Assembly (NCBI RefSeq): GCF_002865645.1
Contig: NW_020194519.1
Span: forward strand, 431,542 to 495,541
DNA from: Hyaloscypha bicolor E
Lineage: Eukaryota > Ascomycota > Leotiomycetes > Helotiales > Hyaloscyphaceae
Direction: 5' to 3'
Length of the DNA stretch: 64,000 nucleotides
Part shown: one piece after another, positions 33,901 to 46,318 of the stretch
Layout: every line of letters starts with the position of its first letter
How positions within the stretch are numbered: position 1 is the first letter of the stretch
The notes under the pieces: model-generated
The model's database searches: none
Seen by the model: only the letters and a program-made list of their open reading frames with translations
What the model was told of the DNA's origin: nothing
Made by a program: the position numbers and the translations under genes

Positions 33901-36900
33901 CAGAGTGGATCCACCAGGAGAAAAGAGAACCGAAGCCGTGGTTGAAGTCCCTGGAACAATTGAGAGACCTTCGGAGAAATCTGTATTCGGCGAGGTAGCT
34001 CCGAGTACTGTTCCTTCCAGAGGTTTGGATTTTGTAATTGTCAGCGCAGAACCACCGACGTTGGTGAGACGGAGGGTGATGGTTTGTTGAGTCAATCCTC
34101 CAGATGGTGCGAAAGGTATCTGAGCTGCACAGCCCAGTGTTGGATCTGGGCAATCTGGAATTGGGATCCACCCCCCTTCGCCGTTGGAATAGTCGAGTAA
34201 TGCGACTGGACTGGTGGCCGCGGAACCAGTGAAGATAGTATACGCATCGCCGCCATCGGAATAAACCTTAAGAGATGTGTAATAAGTTCCGGTCACCTGG
34301 ATTATCAATCAGGAAACTCATCTTTAAAACGTGCGCCTTCGGAAAGGGGCTTACATTGGAATTGAAGTTAACATTAACAGTGACGGATCCTCCTCCGGGA
34401 ATGACGGTACCAACCGAGGGCATGTTGATGGAGGTGAAATACCCATTGCCGTCAAATGCGGTAACTGGATTGCCACTTCCATCGGTGGCCGACGTGAGGT
34501 TGTGAAAGATTGCTGTTGGGCTGGAAACAGACCCGTTCGTCCACCCGAAGCCAGTGATTGTCATTGAGCCCAAGCCCACGTTATTGATGATAAATGTACT
34601 ATCACTGCCAGTCTCCTGGTCCGCAGAGCCGACGACAATCCCATCGAAATCAACTTGCAGTGGATTCATGGTGATGAATGGAGCAGAACTGATGCTCATA
34701 CCAGTCAAAGTAACGGGCTGGGTGGTGGCATATCCGGTTACACCATTGACAGTGAGAAGATCTATTGAAGTGGTTTGAACACCTGGGGCGACTTGGGGAG
34801 AACTTGTGCTCCCGGAGTTGAGTTGATGGTTGGTCAGATCGAATGTCACTGGGAACGAGAAACTTGCTCCTTTAGCCAAGGCTCCTGTCGGCAGACTCGA
34901 GTTTAACGCCGTGAACAAGATTTTGTGGAGAACCAAGCCAGTGATTTTTGTGATAGCAATATTTGCGGTGCAATTGATGTTGAGCGTTTTCAAGCTTCCG
35001 ATCGGGACCGATCCAAAATCAGTTGGTGAGGTGCAAGTCATGGGCATATTGACAGGAGATCCATAAGCCTGACTATTGATTAGCGGCGAATGGCCGAGAG
35101 TTTGGTGGAATGGGACTTACTAGAATTTGACCATTAGAAGTAGATAAGTAGTATCGCCCATTCCCAAACGCGGGACGCTGGTATTTGGAAACTGAAGGAG
35201 TTGCTGGAAGGTTGATTTTGGTCATCACACCACCTACGGGCACGGCGTTGTAGGCTCTCAACCCGGCATCGGGATCGGCAACCCAGAGAATACCTGTTCC
35301 TGCTTGACCTTGGTACGTAGTGACCGTAGCTGGTCCAGTGCCCGGCCTGCCTGCCGATGTGTCTGGTGTTTGCGCCACCAGAGTGAAGGCAGGAATCCCA
35401 GTGTTAGTGTGTCCGAGACTATAGACTTGTGTGTTATAACCCGCGGGAGTAATGTAAAGGAAACCGCCTTCTAAAGGATATGTTCCCGAATTGGCAAAGA
35501 CAGATCCGCCACCTGAAGTCATTAGCAAATTGAACTACTTCGATAGATGGAAATAGTACCAGGCATCGGAATAGTCTGGATGATGCCGTCAGTCCCGCCA
35601 ACACCAAGCTTGTAACCTCCCAAGTTATCAGCATTCATGACATACGCAATGCCATTCTTTCCAACCGCGATAGCAAGTCTTTGGATTCCTCCACCATTGA
35701 AAGTTTTCGGGTCCGGAAGGATAACGCCGCCCGCTCCAAGATCACGATCTCCAGCATCCATAGCAGTGTACGTGTACGGCTCGAAGTAATCCGCCTGTGT
35801 CACAACGCCTGTTGATGCATTGACAGCCATATTGACCACGCATTCACTGAGCGTGTGAAGAGTGATACGTCCGGATGCAGGTAGATTTTGATTGACGGAT
35901 CCTCGCCAGCCATTTCCAGTGACAAAGAAGACTCGGCCGGTATGATCAGACGCAATGGCTGATCCTCCCATCCAGATTCCAGCGTCGCCTCCCCCGCCAG
36001 TCCATGTTCCGTCCTGGGGAGGAGCACCTGGTCCACCGTTGGTTGTGTAGGCGGTGATGACCTTGGGTTCCGATGCACTCATACCCACAAGCCATCCAGT
36101 GTAGTTGTACCTATCTTAATTGAGATTCAGAATGTCAGAGAGGAGCCAAGGTCACTTACTGATCACAATGGCCACCGAATCCGGCAAAAACTACCCCATT
36201 CACAATATTCAGAGAGGGTCTCTGCAGCACAGTGCCTCCAGTGAACCACCGCGTATTGTCGTTGTCAGCCGGAGTACCTTGGAGATTGACTGGAAACCCA
36301 GGTTTCTCCTTCAAAGTAACAACATCAATAGCGTGAAATCGATATGCGCCATTCTGGTACCCTCTCCCGGCTCCCAAATAACTCTTCGCCCAGAAATAAA
36401 TTGTCTCGGTATTTGGATCAATGACTGGCGTACCCGTAATCCCAATCGTCCCACTGATATCATTACATTGCCCCAAGTCCGACACCAAGAACGGCGGTTC
36501 GCCTTCAAGCCCAAGATCTCGCGTAGCGTACAATGTGCCGTTGGCAGCATCTAAAGAATATATTCTATTTTGTTCGGAAAAGGAAAGAACAACCTGGCGG
36601 CCGGTGCTGGCAGGTGTGAAAACGAGAGGTTTGGCGTAGAATTGCTCTGATCCGCCTGCTGGTGTTGAGTATTTCCAGATCTGGCCAAAACTGCCTCCAG
36701 AAATGACTGCTGGGTCCATATTATGATTAGGGAGATAGCCGGATTGACTCGAGTCTGGGGGAGATTAGCAAGTTGCTCCAACTCCAATGCCAAACACAAG
36801 ACTTCACGTACCTCCATCCATAATACTATCGGTAGGGTCATAAGCAAAAACATTGAGAACAAGACATGAAGCTCCAAAAGCCACGGACGCCCACGAAAGC

Positions 36901-36905
36901 CTCAT
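30990..36905 (-). CDS. Large secreted protein: beta-propeller-like, Ig-like and six WSC domains
   Basis: Ten exons: 36905-36812, 36754-36160, 36110-35560, 35512-35121, 35068-34355, 34296-33384, 33334-33210, 33159-33066, 33007-32210, 32155-30990. Introns are 47-58 nt and phases agree throughout, giving 1813 residues. A signal peptide (MRLSWASVAFGASCLVLNVFA) is followed by about 520 residues resembling a PQQ/quinoprotein-type beta-propeller (repeated VVLSF..NRIYSLDAANGTLYA-like blades). About 545-955 holds Ig-like, choice-of-anchor-D/ASH-type segments (FGSVPIGSLKTLNI, DFDGIVVGS). Six WSC domains follow, starting near residues 960, 1080, 1210, 1345, 1610 and 1720, each with GC-...-C-..YFGVEYG.ECYC-...-C.G....CGG. 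A Ser/Thr-rich linker of about 150 residues (1448-1605) is probably O-glycosylated. WSC domains bind cell-wall glycans. One donor (intron 7, GTCTGT) is weak. A secreted, wall- or polysaccharide-binding role is likely; enzymatic activity is uncertain. Confidence 0.88.
31630..32095 (-). repeat. Ser/Thr low-complexity coding stretch
   Basis: This segment of the last WSC exon encodes an almost pure Ser/Thr/Ala linker. The DNA is a run of AGC/TCG/TCA/ACG-type codons, so slippage and length variation between strains are likely. Confidence 0.8.
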
Positions 36906-38222
36906 CTTTACAATATTAAACGCGTTTGATGCCAGGAAAAAGAGTGACCGAAAAATATAAGTGATTGACTTGAATAAGGGGATTCAGATCAAAGAATTAA
37001 CCCCCGACGTAATGACAGTGAGCGTGGAAATCCACGAGAAGCATGATGGTACCTTCTTTCTGGGAAGTCAGAGGTATCTCCAGCGGTATCTTTCACGACG
37101 AAGGTTCCCAATCTCGCCCCACCGCCAGCTCAGCCCGGAAGACGGCAGCAAGCTTCAAAGCATCAGCCACACAACGAAGAGGGCAATGCGGGAGATGCGC
37201 TGTCACGGGAATAAACCAAATCCGCAAGCTATTGAAACGAGGAAATTTGCTATGGACTGACACTGTACCGCCCGAAAGCGTGGCGCACAATCAATGCTGA
37301 CCAGCTGAACCGACGAGGGGTTGTGCTGAAAAGGGGTTACTGCATCCATATCGGGATCATCCTGACACTTCAGGGCCCTTACAGCGGCACTGGATGCTAG
37401 TGCCAATGCTGAGGCAGCGCTCGGGAACACTTCCAGGGCCTTGTTAGCGCCACATCGCGGGGGGGTGAGACCATAACGGGCGCCTCTAGGGAACAAAACT
37501 TCTCGTTGAGGGGGGTTTGACAGCCACGGCGGATGCACATCGCTGGTTGTGCCTCTTTGTGGCGTGTTGTACCTGCATTTGGCTGTTGAGTCGGGCATGC
37601 CCCCTCCATGCGCGCAAGGCAGGTAATTACTCTCCCAAATCCATACTCCTTGCTTGCGCTCCTGCCAGGGGACAGCGAGGGAGAAAGCTGACTGGGCTTC
37701 AGGGTTCCAGAACGCGTGCAGCCAAGGCTTAACGCACTTGGCTCAGCCCTGATGGTGGGTCGTGTTGAGTTCAGCTCGGTATGATGATGTGAGTGTTCGG
37801 GTGTTGCTGTGATTTGACATGTTAAAATTTGAGTGCGGGATGAGAAGGCGAGGACGTTGCAAAGAGCGCGGCGGAGAATGTGTTGGCTGCGCTAACTGGG
37901 GTCGGACCTTGGCTCGTGACTTCCACCCTCCACACTGTCTGGTTGAGTTCTCCATTTTCATTCAGAGCGCAGCTGGCATTAAAAAGCCTTGTCAAATTCC
38001 TCATCATGGGCAGCAAGAGGTTGTGGATTGCTGTTGAAGAAGTGAAGTTGCGGAACAAATTAAAAATTGAATATTATGTGCAAACGCAGTCTTCCTACCG
38101 CATCCTGATCTACCTCCCTAGCCATAACACATCAACCAAATATCTAAAATTCAAAACCAATGCACAAAGAGAGAAAGTCTCCAAACCAGGCACCGTCCTC
38201 CCCTTTAACCAACTAAAACAAT
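36906..38222. other. Intergenic region, no gene seen
   Basis: Promoter area of the WSC gene on the left and 3' region of the secreted protein gene on the right. Part of it (37200-37750) is relatively GC-rich with many overlapping short frames. The minus-strand frame 37822-38058 looks somewhat protein-like but has no start-site, domain or splice support, so it is not called. Confidence 0.45.
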
Positions 38223-39459
38223 CTAGATTGGATCCAAGGAATAAATGTAGCTGTGCCCAATAGTGAAATGATCACCCGCCGCATTGAATTGTCCATTGTT
38301 CGTCGCTTGAGGCGGGCCGTAGACCGCCGTGTAGTAAGTACAGGTGAAGACACCGTTCTGCCCATTCTTGTACAGAATATACGCATCGAAGAACACGCAG
38401 ATTCTTGCATCAGATGCCGGCACGGTGTGACGGAGGTTGTAGGCGGACTTTTGCAGGCAGGCGGTAGCGCAGACCGAGGGGTCATAGGGTTGAGACATTG
38501 GGAAGGTTTGCACGCCCATGTAGGTTCCAACTCCTGGGGGCGCGCTGATGGCGGCGTTGTCAAGGAAGGTGGGACCAGTCCAGCCTGGGAGGGGTTGGGG
38601 GTGGGTTGTGTAGGCGCTGAGGGTTCGGTCAGTATTTCTTACATCCCACGGAGGACTGACTTACTTGGAACCAGCTTGAACGACGTGGAATTGGCCTTGC
38701 CATTGGCCAATGTTGGTAGCATCGACGATCGTAAGGGAGGTGCCGAAGAATGCGCACTTGATTCGAGTGGCGGAGGGAGGGTTGGAGCAGGAAGTGTCGT
38801 CCGGTGTGACAGATGGATCGCGCTCGAAGTCTAAGGTTTTGTGAGTGTTGTTGTACACAGACAGAATCAAAAAACTCACAGATGTTGAAAGAATTGCAGC
38901 CGTTCATAGCGTCACACAGAGCAGCGCATTTCGTAGGGTCGTAGCTTGTAAGCTGGCTGCTGACATAGGTCAAGTATGAGGGGTTGCTGGCACTGGCTTG
39001 GAGGTTCTGAAAACCTTCCACCAGGAAGTATCCCGGAGGATCGGCAGCTGCATTTGCGATGCTTGCAATAGTTGGATCAGCTAGGAACGATGCAGCATCA
39101 TCGGCCGGGACAGTAACAGGAGGTGCGTTTCCCGGATTCGTGGAAGCACAGATTGCTCGCTTTGAGATTGAATCACCTGGCTTTGAAGTTGCATCTGCCG
39201 CGGCCTTGTCATAACGAGGTCAGCTTAATTGTCTCCAGTCATTTCCAAATGACTCTGGTTACTAGTAAATATAACATACAGCAGAAGCAGCGGCGGTAGG
39301 GTTGTAGCTGATAGTTGACACAACAGATGCACCAACTGGAGGCGCGATGTCTGGCAAGACTGGGACAGCTTCATACGCATCAAAGTCAATATCTTGAGGA
39401 ACTGGTGTAGCAATAGCCAATCCCAGAAGGGAAAAAGAAATAGCGGCAGAAGTCCTCAT
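38223..39459 (-). CDS. Secreted cysteine-containing protein of unknown function
   Basis: Exons 39459-39280, 39204-38880, 38830-38665 and 38616-38223 (75-, 49- and 48-nt introns) give 354 residues. A signal peptide (MRTSAAISFSLLGLAIATPVP) and an acidic propeptide end at a Kex2-type SKR (74-76), so the mature protein probably starts AICAS. Two cysteine-bearing segments follow, YDPTKCAALCDAMNGCNSFNI and YDPSVCATACLQKSAYNLRH, each leading to an aromatic region (CAFFGTSL; ICVFFDAYILYKNG). The spacing recalls PAN/apple-like folds found in fungal secreted proteins, possibly carbohydrate- or wall-binding; that comparison is weak. I know this kind of protein as common and uncharacterised in Pezizomycotina. 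The frames and splice sites agree well. Confidence 0.82.
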
Positions 39460-40691
39460 CTTGGCAGGTAGAGAATGTCTCTAGAGGACGAAGTGGAGGG
39501 ACGGGTCAAAAGAGTGTGGTTGAAAGAGTGTTGCAGTGACAGACAAAACGAATGACAGAAAGACGATATGAAGTAAAGACTGAATATGTTGGTGATACCA
39601 ATTAAGTATCCAGGAAAGATCGCGGAGGATTTTGAAAAAGCATCACCGAGCAAGATCGAGGTGGGCTAGGAGAGCCTGGGAAGTAAGACATCGATCTCTA
39701 TTGACTTCAAGGATTATCAGATTCGATCAAGTTGCAGCAACTCGTCCAGGTTTGCTGCTTGGAATCCAACTCCAATATCCACCGAGCACAAGGATGGGCC
39801 GAAAGGTTACTTCATGACTCTTTCGGATGAGGGGCTTTTGTGGCTGTGGACGTCGGCGCGAGAGCCCCCTTAACAATGATGAGGGTGTCCTTAGAAGGAA
39901 ACACCAACCATAACAGAGCCATGCTCGAGCCACCTCGAGGGTAATCGTGTGGCTTGTCCCAATGAAAAAGGTTCCCGGTGAACGTGTGCCGTTTCGGGCT
40001 CAAAGCAGGTACAAGCTTGGTCCGGGCAACCTTGATCGCAAGAAAACGCCTCGACCTCGGTTAACAATTGTTGCCGCTGGGCTGCATTATCCGTTGAATG
40101 AACATCACTTGATGTGGTGGATTGCATAAAGTTTGCTCAGAAGAGAGGTTATTTTCAGCGAGGTTGGGATCAAACACGAGTACCCCTGAATTATAGGCTA
40201 GTTTGGCGAGATCGTTAGTGTTGCAGGGCTGCAGGGGAACCCAAAATCAACGCCACGAGTTTGTTCCTTCAAAAACTCAACACCAGTCACCATGGGTGGC
40301 AAGCGCCACCATTCATGGGCCAAAACACGTTCAGCACAACCGCGATCGGACTTACTGAGGGTTTCAGCGGATATTTGTTATGAAGTGCGACGAATGCCTT
40401 GGCAAGGCTCGGTCCTTATCACGACTCCCTGAGGGGACGAATATCGAGTACCGGGATAGTATCCAGGCCTTGGCCATCCTCGACGCTGATTTTCTGCCTC
40501 TGCATGTACTTGTTTCTTATCTTTTGCATTCGGCCTTTGTAATGTACCATATGCTCATCTTTGTTGAGCGAAGATAGCTTCATGAATTCCTACCCTCAAC
40601 ACCAACCCTCGATGTGGTAGCAGAACTCTTTATCCCGAAGCCCTTTTGGTGTAGTCTTCCACTTTCTGGATTCCCTCCCCCTACTCCCAAC
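39460..40691. other. Intergenic region between divergent genes
   Basis: The flanking genes are divergent, so this 1.2 kb should contain both promoters. No coding frame with domain features was found. In-frame sequence upstream of 40692 offers only GTG as an alternative start for the GH16 gene, which supports the ATG at 40692. Confidence 0.5.
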
Positions 40692-42151
40692 ATGCACAAA
40701 TTCGCTGTAGCGGATCACTCGAGATCAAATTCCACCTTTAGCACCAACACCAATACCAATAGATCCCCACATCCACCACCATCATCATCACTCCCAGGCA
40801 CTCCAAGAACACCAGGTACACCAAGAGGACCCGGAACACCAAATCCATTCTCAACACCAACACCTTCAATATGGGGCGGGGCATCCGGATATCAGTATTC
40901 TGAACCAGGTGGCGGGAAATATTTCAGGTCGCGAAGAATCAAGAAAGTGGAAGGACAAGAACCACCAAAGTTCAAGAAGGATCCTAAGGAGAAATTCTTG
41001 TGGATCATACCACTCACCGGCGTGCTAGTTGGACTGGCTATCACGGGAATTTTGATTTATCTGAAGGTTGGAAGACTATCATCGTTTCAATACTGTCCTA
41101 TCCTGGACGACAATTTCTCTTCTGGACAGTTGAATCCGAATATCTGGCAGACGGAGAATGAGGTTGGAGGTTATGGGTACGATCACACATGATATTCAAT
41201 CTCGAAATATCTGCTGACACCTTTTCCTTTTAAAGGAACCTACAGTTTGAGCAGACCACAGGAGATCCAGAAAATCTTTTCATCAAGGACGGACAGCTTT
41301 ATATCAAGCCAACGCTTCAAGACGAGACGCTCATCACAACCAACAATATCATCAATCTCACTGCCAGTGGACTGTGCACATCAGATCTCTGGTCCAACTG
41401 CGTTGCCTCAACCAACACCACCAACGGCACCATCATCCCACCCGTCAAGTCAGCCCGCATCAACACCAGAATGGGCGCAACAATCAAATACGGACGAGTG
41501 GAAGTGAAGGCTAAGATCCCCAAAGGCGACTGGCTCTGGCCAGCGATCTGGTTGATGCCCGTGGACTCCGTCTACGGCGCCTGGCCCGCAAGCGGCGAGA
41601 TCGACATCATGGAGTCGCGAGGCAATAACCACACTTACAACCTCGGCGGAAACAATATGGTCTCTTCGGCCTTACATTGGGGCCCAGATCCTACGAATGA
41701 TGCGTATCTCCGCACCCACAATTTCAAGAATGCGCTGCATTCGGAGTATGGTGATGGGTTCCACACTTTCGGTCTTGAGTGGACTGAGAAATATCTTTTT
41801 ACTTATATTGATTCGAGGTTGTTGCAAGTCATGTACAACACTTTCTCCAAGCCGTTTTGGCCCCAAGGCGGCTTTCCATTTGCAACGGAAAACGGAACGA
41901 GACTTGTTGATCCTTGGAGCCAAACGGGTAGACCGCAGACCCCGTTTGATCAAGATTTTTATTTGATTATCAATGTTGCGGTTGGCGGGCAGAATGGGTG
42001 GTTTCTGGATGGGGCGGATGGCAAGCCGTGGATTGATGCGAGTGCGACCGCCAGGAACGATTTCTGGAATGCGCGGGATAGGTGGTATCCCACCTGGGAG
42101 AAGAACGGGCAGATGATTGTTGATTCGGTGAAGATGTGGCAGAAGTGTTGA
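40692..42151 (+). CDS. Membrane-anchored GH16 beta-glucanase/transglycosylase-like protein
   Basis: Two exons, 40692-41176 and 41236-42151 (59-nt intron), give 466 residues. The cytoplasmic N-terminus (1-100) is rich in Pro, Thr and Ser (GTPRTPGTPRGPGTP), followed by basic residues and one membrane helix (about 103-124), a type II topology. The catalytic domain has the GH16 signature GEIDIMES with nucleophile E283, D285 and acid/base E288, preceded by the strand-rich YGRVEVKAKIPKGDWLWPAIW. GH16 enzymes cleave or remodel beta-1,3(4)-glucans. The length and the WLWPAIWLMP context resemble beta-1,3-glucan-binding/glucanase members rather than chitin-glucan crosslinkers. Active residues are intact. 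A cell-wall remodelling role at the plasma membrane or in the secretory route is inferred. Confidence 0.92.
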
Positions 42152-43695
42152 GAGTGTCCGGATTGGGATGGGGGATTAGAATTCGGACGGTCATGACTGG
42201 ATAGATTTCCCGTTGTTCAATACAATTAATTTACGATCTTAAGAAAATCTTCAGGGTGCTGTCATTCTTTCTCATGGTCCTCCCGAGTTCCGCTTTTGCC
42301 GTTTGATTGCCGCTTTGGGCCTTTCGAGGCGCCATTGATCTCTCAATCCTGATAGAGTCTGCCTCGCTTCATCCCGCGATTCACAAAGTGTATAAATCTC
42401 GTCCCAGATCTTGGAATCTTCGACGCCTCTGCGTTAATTATTTCTTTTTCCCAAACCATTTGGAAAAGCTTGGGTCCGCCCAAACATCCCCTCTGACTCA
42501 CCCATAAGGAAAGACAACCCGTTTCTTGTCTCCCCCTCTGAACCATCTCCTCCTCGCTGTGCCGCCCCCAATGTTGCTTGGACACCTGAAAAATCTCCGA
42601 ATCATCGCATACCCGCCACCCAAAAGCAGGCATTATGTTGGCGCTCTCCCGTCCACGCCCTCCCGTCCAAACAGAGCCCACCCCAAACTGGTAAGAGTCA
42701 TGCGATCCTTCCGAATGCGGGGTAGCAGTTTGGGCGTTGCACCGTTCAGCTGAGCTTTGTGAGGAGGAGAAAAGAAATTGCCCCCAAGCCGCAAAAACGC
42801 CATGTCGTTTGTTTAACCTCATAGGACATGGGCCAAGAATTAGTGCAGTGCTTAATGGAGCGTCAAGGGAACCCGGTGAGGGGTTTTGATCTGCTCGCAG
42901 TGCAGGTGTGCAGGGCTCGTAGGGCTCACAGGGCTCACAGGGGGCGGAATCGGACTGCGGACCTCGCGGAGTACCAAGTAGAGGGGAATAGGGGCCTAAG
43001 TGGGGCCAGGAGGGTTCTGACAGGTGAAAGGTGGGGGAGTTTGCTGATCGTTTATGGGTCTTCAGTGGGTTCTTCCCTGAGCTTGAATTAACTTCAGATC
43101 AACGATTCTTCACGATAGCTTCAACAGAACTCGGTCGCGTTGTGGAAGATGGGGGAATCGGAGGCTCAGTGGTTCTCAAAGCTCCAAGGGAGCTTGTGTG
43201 ATGTTTGGTGCGTGAGTTGGTGTTGAGGTGTTGTGGCTAACTTCACCACTTCATCACCTTCTTCCCATTCGTCCTCTTTACCGCTTCGTGACCTGATTAC
43301 AGATCCATCAGACGCATTCACTTTCCAGCAGCTCAAGCCCCAGGAAAGACCTCGCTTCCTGTTTCCCTCGCTGTTTTTGGAACCCCCCTCTGGTCCGCGA
43401 GGCCGTGCCTGCGGGATGCAGCAACGTTTTCCATGCGTGGCCCAGGCTTCGACCAACCCAGAGATCTGGCACTGACAAGGGACCTGGCGATGATCCCCTG
43501 TAATGTCCGCCAACGGTTCCTGGATTCGGTTTTCATCTGATCTCTGCGGGCATAAAAAGTCCTATTTTTGCTTCGTAAGCGGGTCTTGAAGGCCTGGCCA
43601 GGTCGGAGCATGCGGCCGCCTTGCCCTTTTGTTGTCAATATTTATCACAGAGTTGCATTTCAGGGGTCAGGGTCCTCGTTTGCAACGCTTGGGAC
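42152..43695. other. Intergenic region, no gene seen
   Basis: Several overlapping frames of 60-160 codons on both strands show no domain, signal peptide or splice structure. A short tandem of GGGCTCACA units lies near 42915-42942. The hAT element is inserted at its right edge. Confidence 0.5.
43688..43695 (+). repeat. hAT target-site duplication, left copy
   Basis: CTTGGGAC immediately precedes TAGGGATGG. The same 8 bases follow CCATCCCTA at the other end. Eight bases is the duplication length of hAT transposons. Confidence 0.92.
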
Positions 43696-46310
43696 TAGGG
43701 ATGGTAAACTTTACACTTTACATACTTTACGTAAAGTAGTCGTACTTTACGTTACAAAACATAGTAAATCTCGTGTAAAGTAGGCATAAATAGGGTATAA
43801 TTCGTATATAAAGAAGAGTATAATTCAGGACACGTGGTCCTAATAGTCGTTCCCAAACGCCTGAAACTCCAGGTCCTGAATGCCCTGAAAATCGGTACTA
43901 ATATTCCCTTGAAACTCCTATAAGCCCTAAAGCATACCCTGAACCTCTGGAATAGCTTTAATTATAGTATTAGCCCGCCTCCGCTTCTCTATAATTGGTT
44001 TAATTAATATAAATTCGTCTATTTTAAAGTCTTCCGGAAATATTATTCGAAGCATTGCAAAATCGTCTTTCAAATCAAGCCTCTGTATCTTAATAGTATC
44101 CGGATTAAGTGGATCGTTTACCTTAATTCTCTCTGGTTACTTTGCTTTTACCTTTACCTTCCCATTTATATATATATTATCGCAATTAGTATATAAAGAT
44201 TAAGAGTTAACGTAAATAAAGATAAGCTTATTAAGCTTAGGGAGAGAAAGACGATTTCGTGATTTCGTATAGAGGATATTTATAACTGAGAAGGCTTATT
44301 CGGATACTACTAAATTCGCAGTAGTATTAATAATTCAAAGAACTAGCTATACAAGTACTTTGTTTCTAGATACCTATAGAATATTAGTAAAAATCGAGAA
44401 TATTAGAATATACTTATAGCGAGATTCCAAAAGAGTTTAGAATTATTTATATATACCTAATATCCCTTTATTAAATAGAAGCCTAGTTCCATTAATATAT
44501 ACTCAAAAAAAGTAATTAAAACGTCCGCTCTACCATAAGAGAATATATAATTTATAACCCGCTCTTGGTTAGTTTTACTAAATTAGCTCTATTAGTACTA
44601 GTTACTTGAATTAAGGATATATACCAAAAGGTAAACGTCCTAAACCTGCCTTTTAAGCCTAAACTCAAAGCCATACTTCCTAATTCGCTCTAAATATGCC
44701 CTTATATTCTCTGTAAAAGCAAACTTTATAGGATTACTAAATTATAGAAGATATGTATATAAATCAATCTATTATTAGTATATATAATAGAGGTTCATAT
44801 AAATTGATTCTAATACCTTTTACTAATTATATATAGGCTCTAGTAGCCTCTTTATCTCTTATAACTTATACCAAAAGTCCTTACTTATTACGAGCTATAG
44901 GAATTTCGAAGGTATATTAATTCGAGGGTTTTTTGCGTATGCTTTTAGGTAGGATTTGTTTTTTAAGATGGATTTAATAGAATAGTACTAGAAAGCAATA
45001 TTAGAGGTAAAAATTACTTGAATTAGGAAGCTTACTTGAGTGCCTTATTATATTTTTACTACTGGCAGTAAAGCAATCTCTTTACTAATACTATTAAGCT
45101 ACTTTTGATATAAGATACTAAGTTATAAGGTCTTCTTCTTACTAAACTAAGTAATAATTAACTAAAAATTAAGCCAGAAGTCATGAATTTCTAATATAAT
45201 CTTGACTTCCTTAATTACTCCAGGATTAATTATATCTCTAATAATAAGCTATTAGCTATGAGAATCGCATTTAATATTAAATATATAAGCTAGCTCTAAA
45301 AGCTTAGTAAATTACTTCTAAGTTCTTTATATTATAGGGTACGTATCTAAATAGAAAGCAGATAATTAATTAAGATCTCCCCGTATAAATTCAAGGGCTT
45401 TCTTCTTATAACCCAGAACTATATTTTCCGCTAAAGTGCTCTTATCTTCTAAGCTCTCGTTACTCTAATTATATAATATGCCTTTGCAAATAACGGAAAC
45501 ATTCTCGATTTAATATCCTTTAATATTTATAGATTTATTAGAAACTATACTGAGAAATAGAGAGGAATTAAAGATATTTAAGACATTATTCTTAACTTTG
45601 GTATAGTACTAATCAAGAATCATATTCGTAATCATATATTATTCAGGTACTTTAAAGCCTACTATAGTAAAAAAAGCTCCCTATTCAGGTATATTAAATA
45701 TTGAAAAGGCTATATAAGAAGTAAATATAGCCATTCTAAAGAGGGCATTTAGCGTATCTTGTCTTCCCTTACCTGGTTAAGAGGAAAATGCGAGCTTTAT
45801 CTAAAGTAATCCCCTTGGTATTAATGGCCCTGCTATTCCAGTTCTCTCTGCTTAATCCTGATTAACTAAAAATCGTTAATATCGCTCGCATTACTTGAGA
45901 TGCTCGCCCATTATAGTAGTATTCTATATCCGCTTAAATAGCTTCTTCTCATTTTTGCAGAATCGGTAATGGATATAGTCAGAGACTATTCCGTTTCGAC
46001 TAGCTGGAATTTTATCGAAGGCTTCATGGATCTCTACCTTCTTTCGAACGCTCTGCTAATTATTAGCTAGCATATTAGCTTGTTAAATGGCGATTGATTC
46101 CCTGGTAGTGAGAGTGTTAATAATGGAGAGTTTCTTAGCTGCGAAGATTCAAACTTACTGCCGGAGCATACCGCTTCCGAATTAGGTATAGTGTGTTCCG
46201 TATCGGGCTAGTGCGTCACATGACTGTAATGTAGCGTGTAAAGTACTTAGGGGCTGTAATTACACACTTTACGTAACGTGCTGGGGCTGTAATGTAAAGT
46301 ACCATCCCTA
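43696..46310. mobile_element. RIP-inactivated hAT transposon, 2615 bp
   Basis: The element starts TAGGGATGGTA and ends TACCATCCCTA, a perfect 11-bp terminal inverted repeat. Subterminal regions on both sides carry several TACTTTAC / GTAAAGT motifs, candidate transposase-binding sites. An exact 8-bp target duplication (CTTGGGAC) flanks it. The interior is AT-rich with no open frame, and the minus strand keeps a recognisable hAT C-terminal dimerisation region. Full-length structure with point-mutation decay indicates an autonomous copy silenced by RIP. The intact duplication shows it has not moved since insertion. Confidence 0.93.
44150..46200 (-). pseudogene. hAT transposase, degraded by stops
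   Basis: On the minus strand, around 44320-44240, the translation reads NTTANLVVSE*AFS followed by INILYTKSRNRLSLPKLNKL. This matches the hAT C-terminal dimerisation motif (conserved SERxFS, then K.RNRL). The lone stop inside SE*AFS is TAA, and neighbouring stops are TAA or TAG. Upstream coding traces extend to about 46.2 kb but are broken and unclear, so the N-terminal limit is approximate. Confidence 0.75.
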
Positions 46311-46318
46311 CTTGGGAC
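46311..46318 (+). repeat. hAT target-site duplication, right copy
   Basis: CTTGGGAC directly after the right terminal repeat, identical to the left copy at 43688-43695. Confidence 0.92.

Noticed and set aside
37822..38058. 78-codon minus-strand frame
   Set aside because: Composition is protein-like but there is no family, signal peptide or intron pattern to support it.
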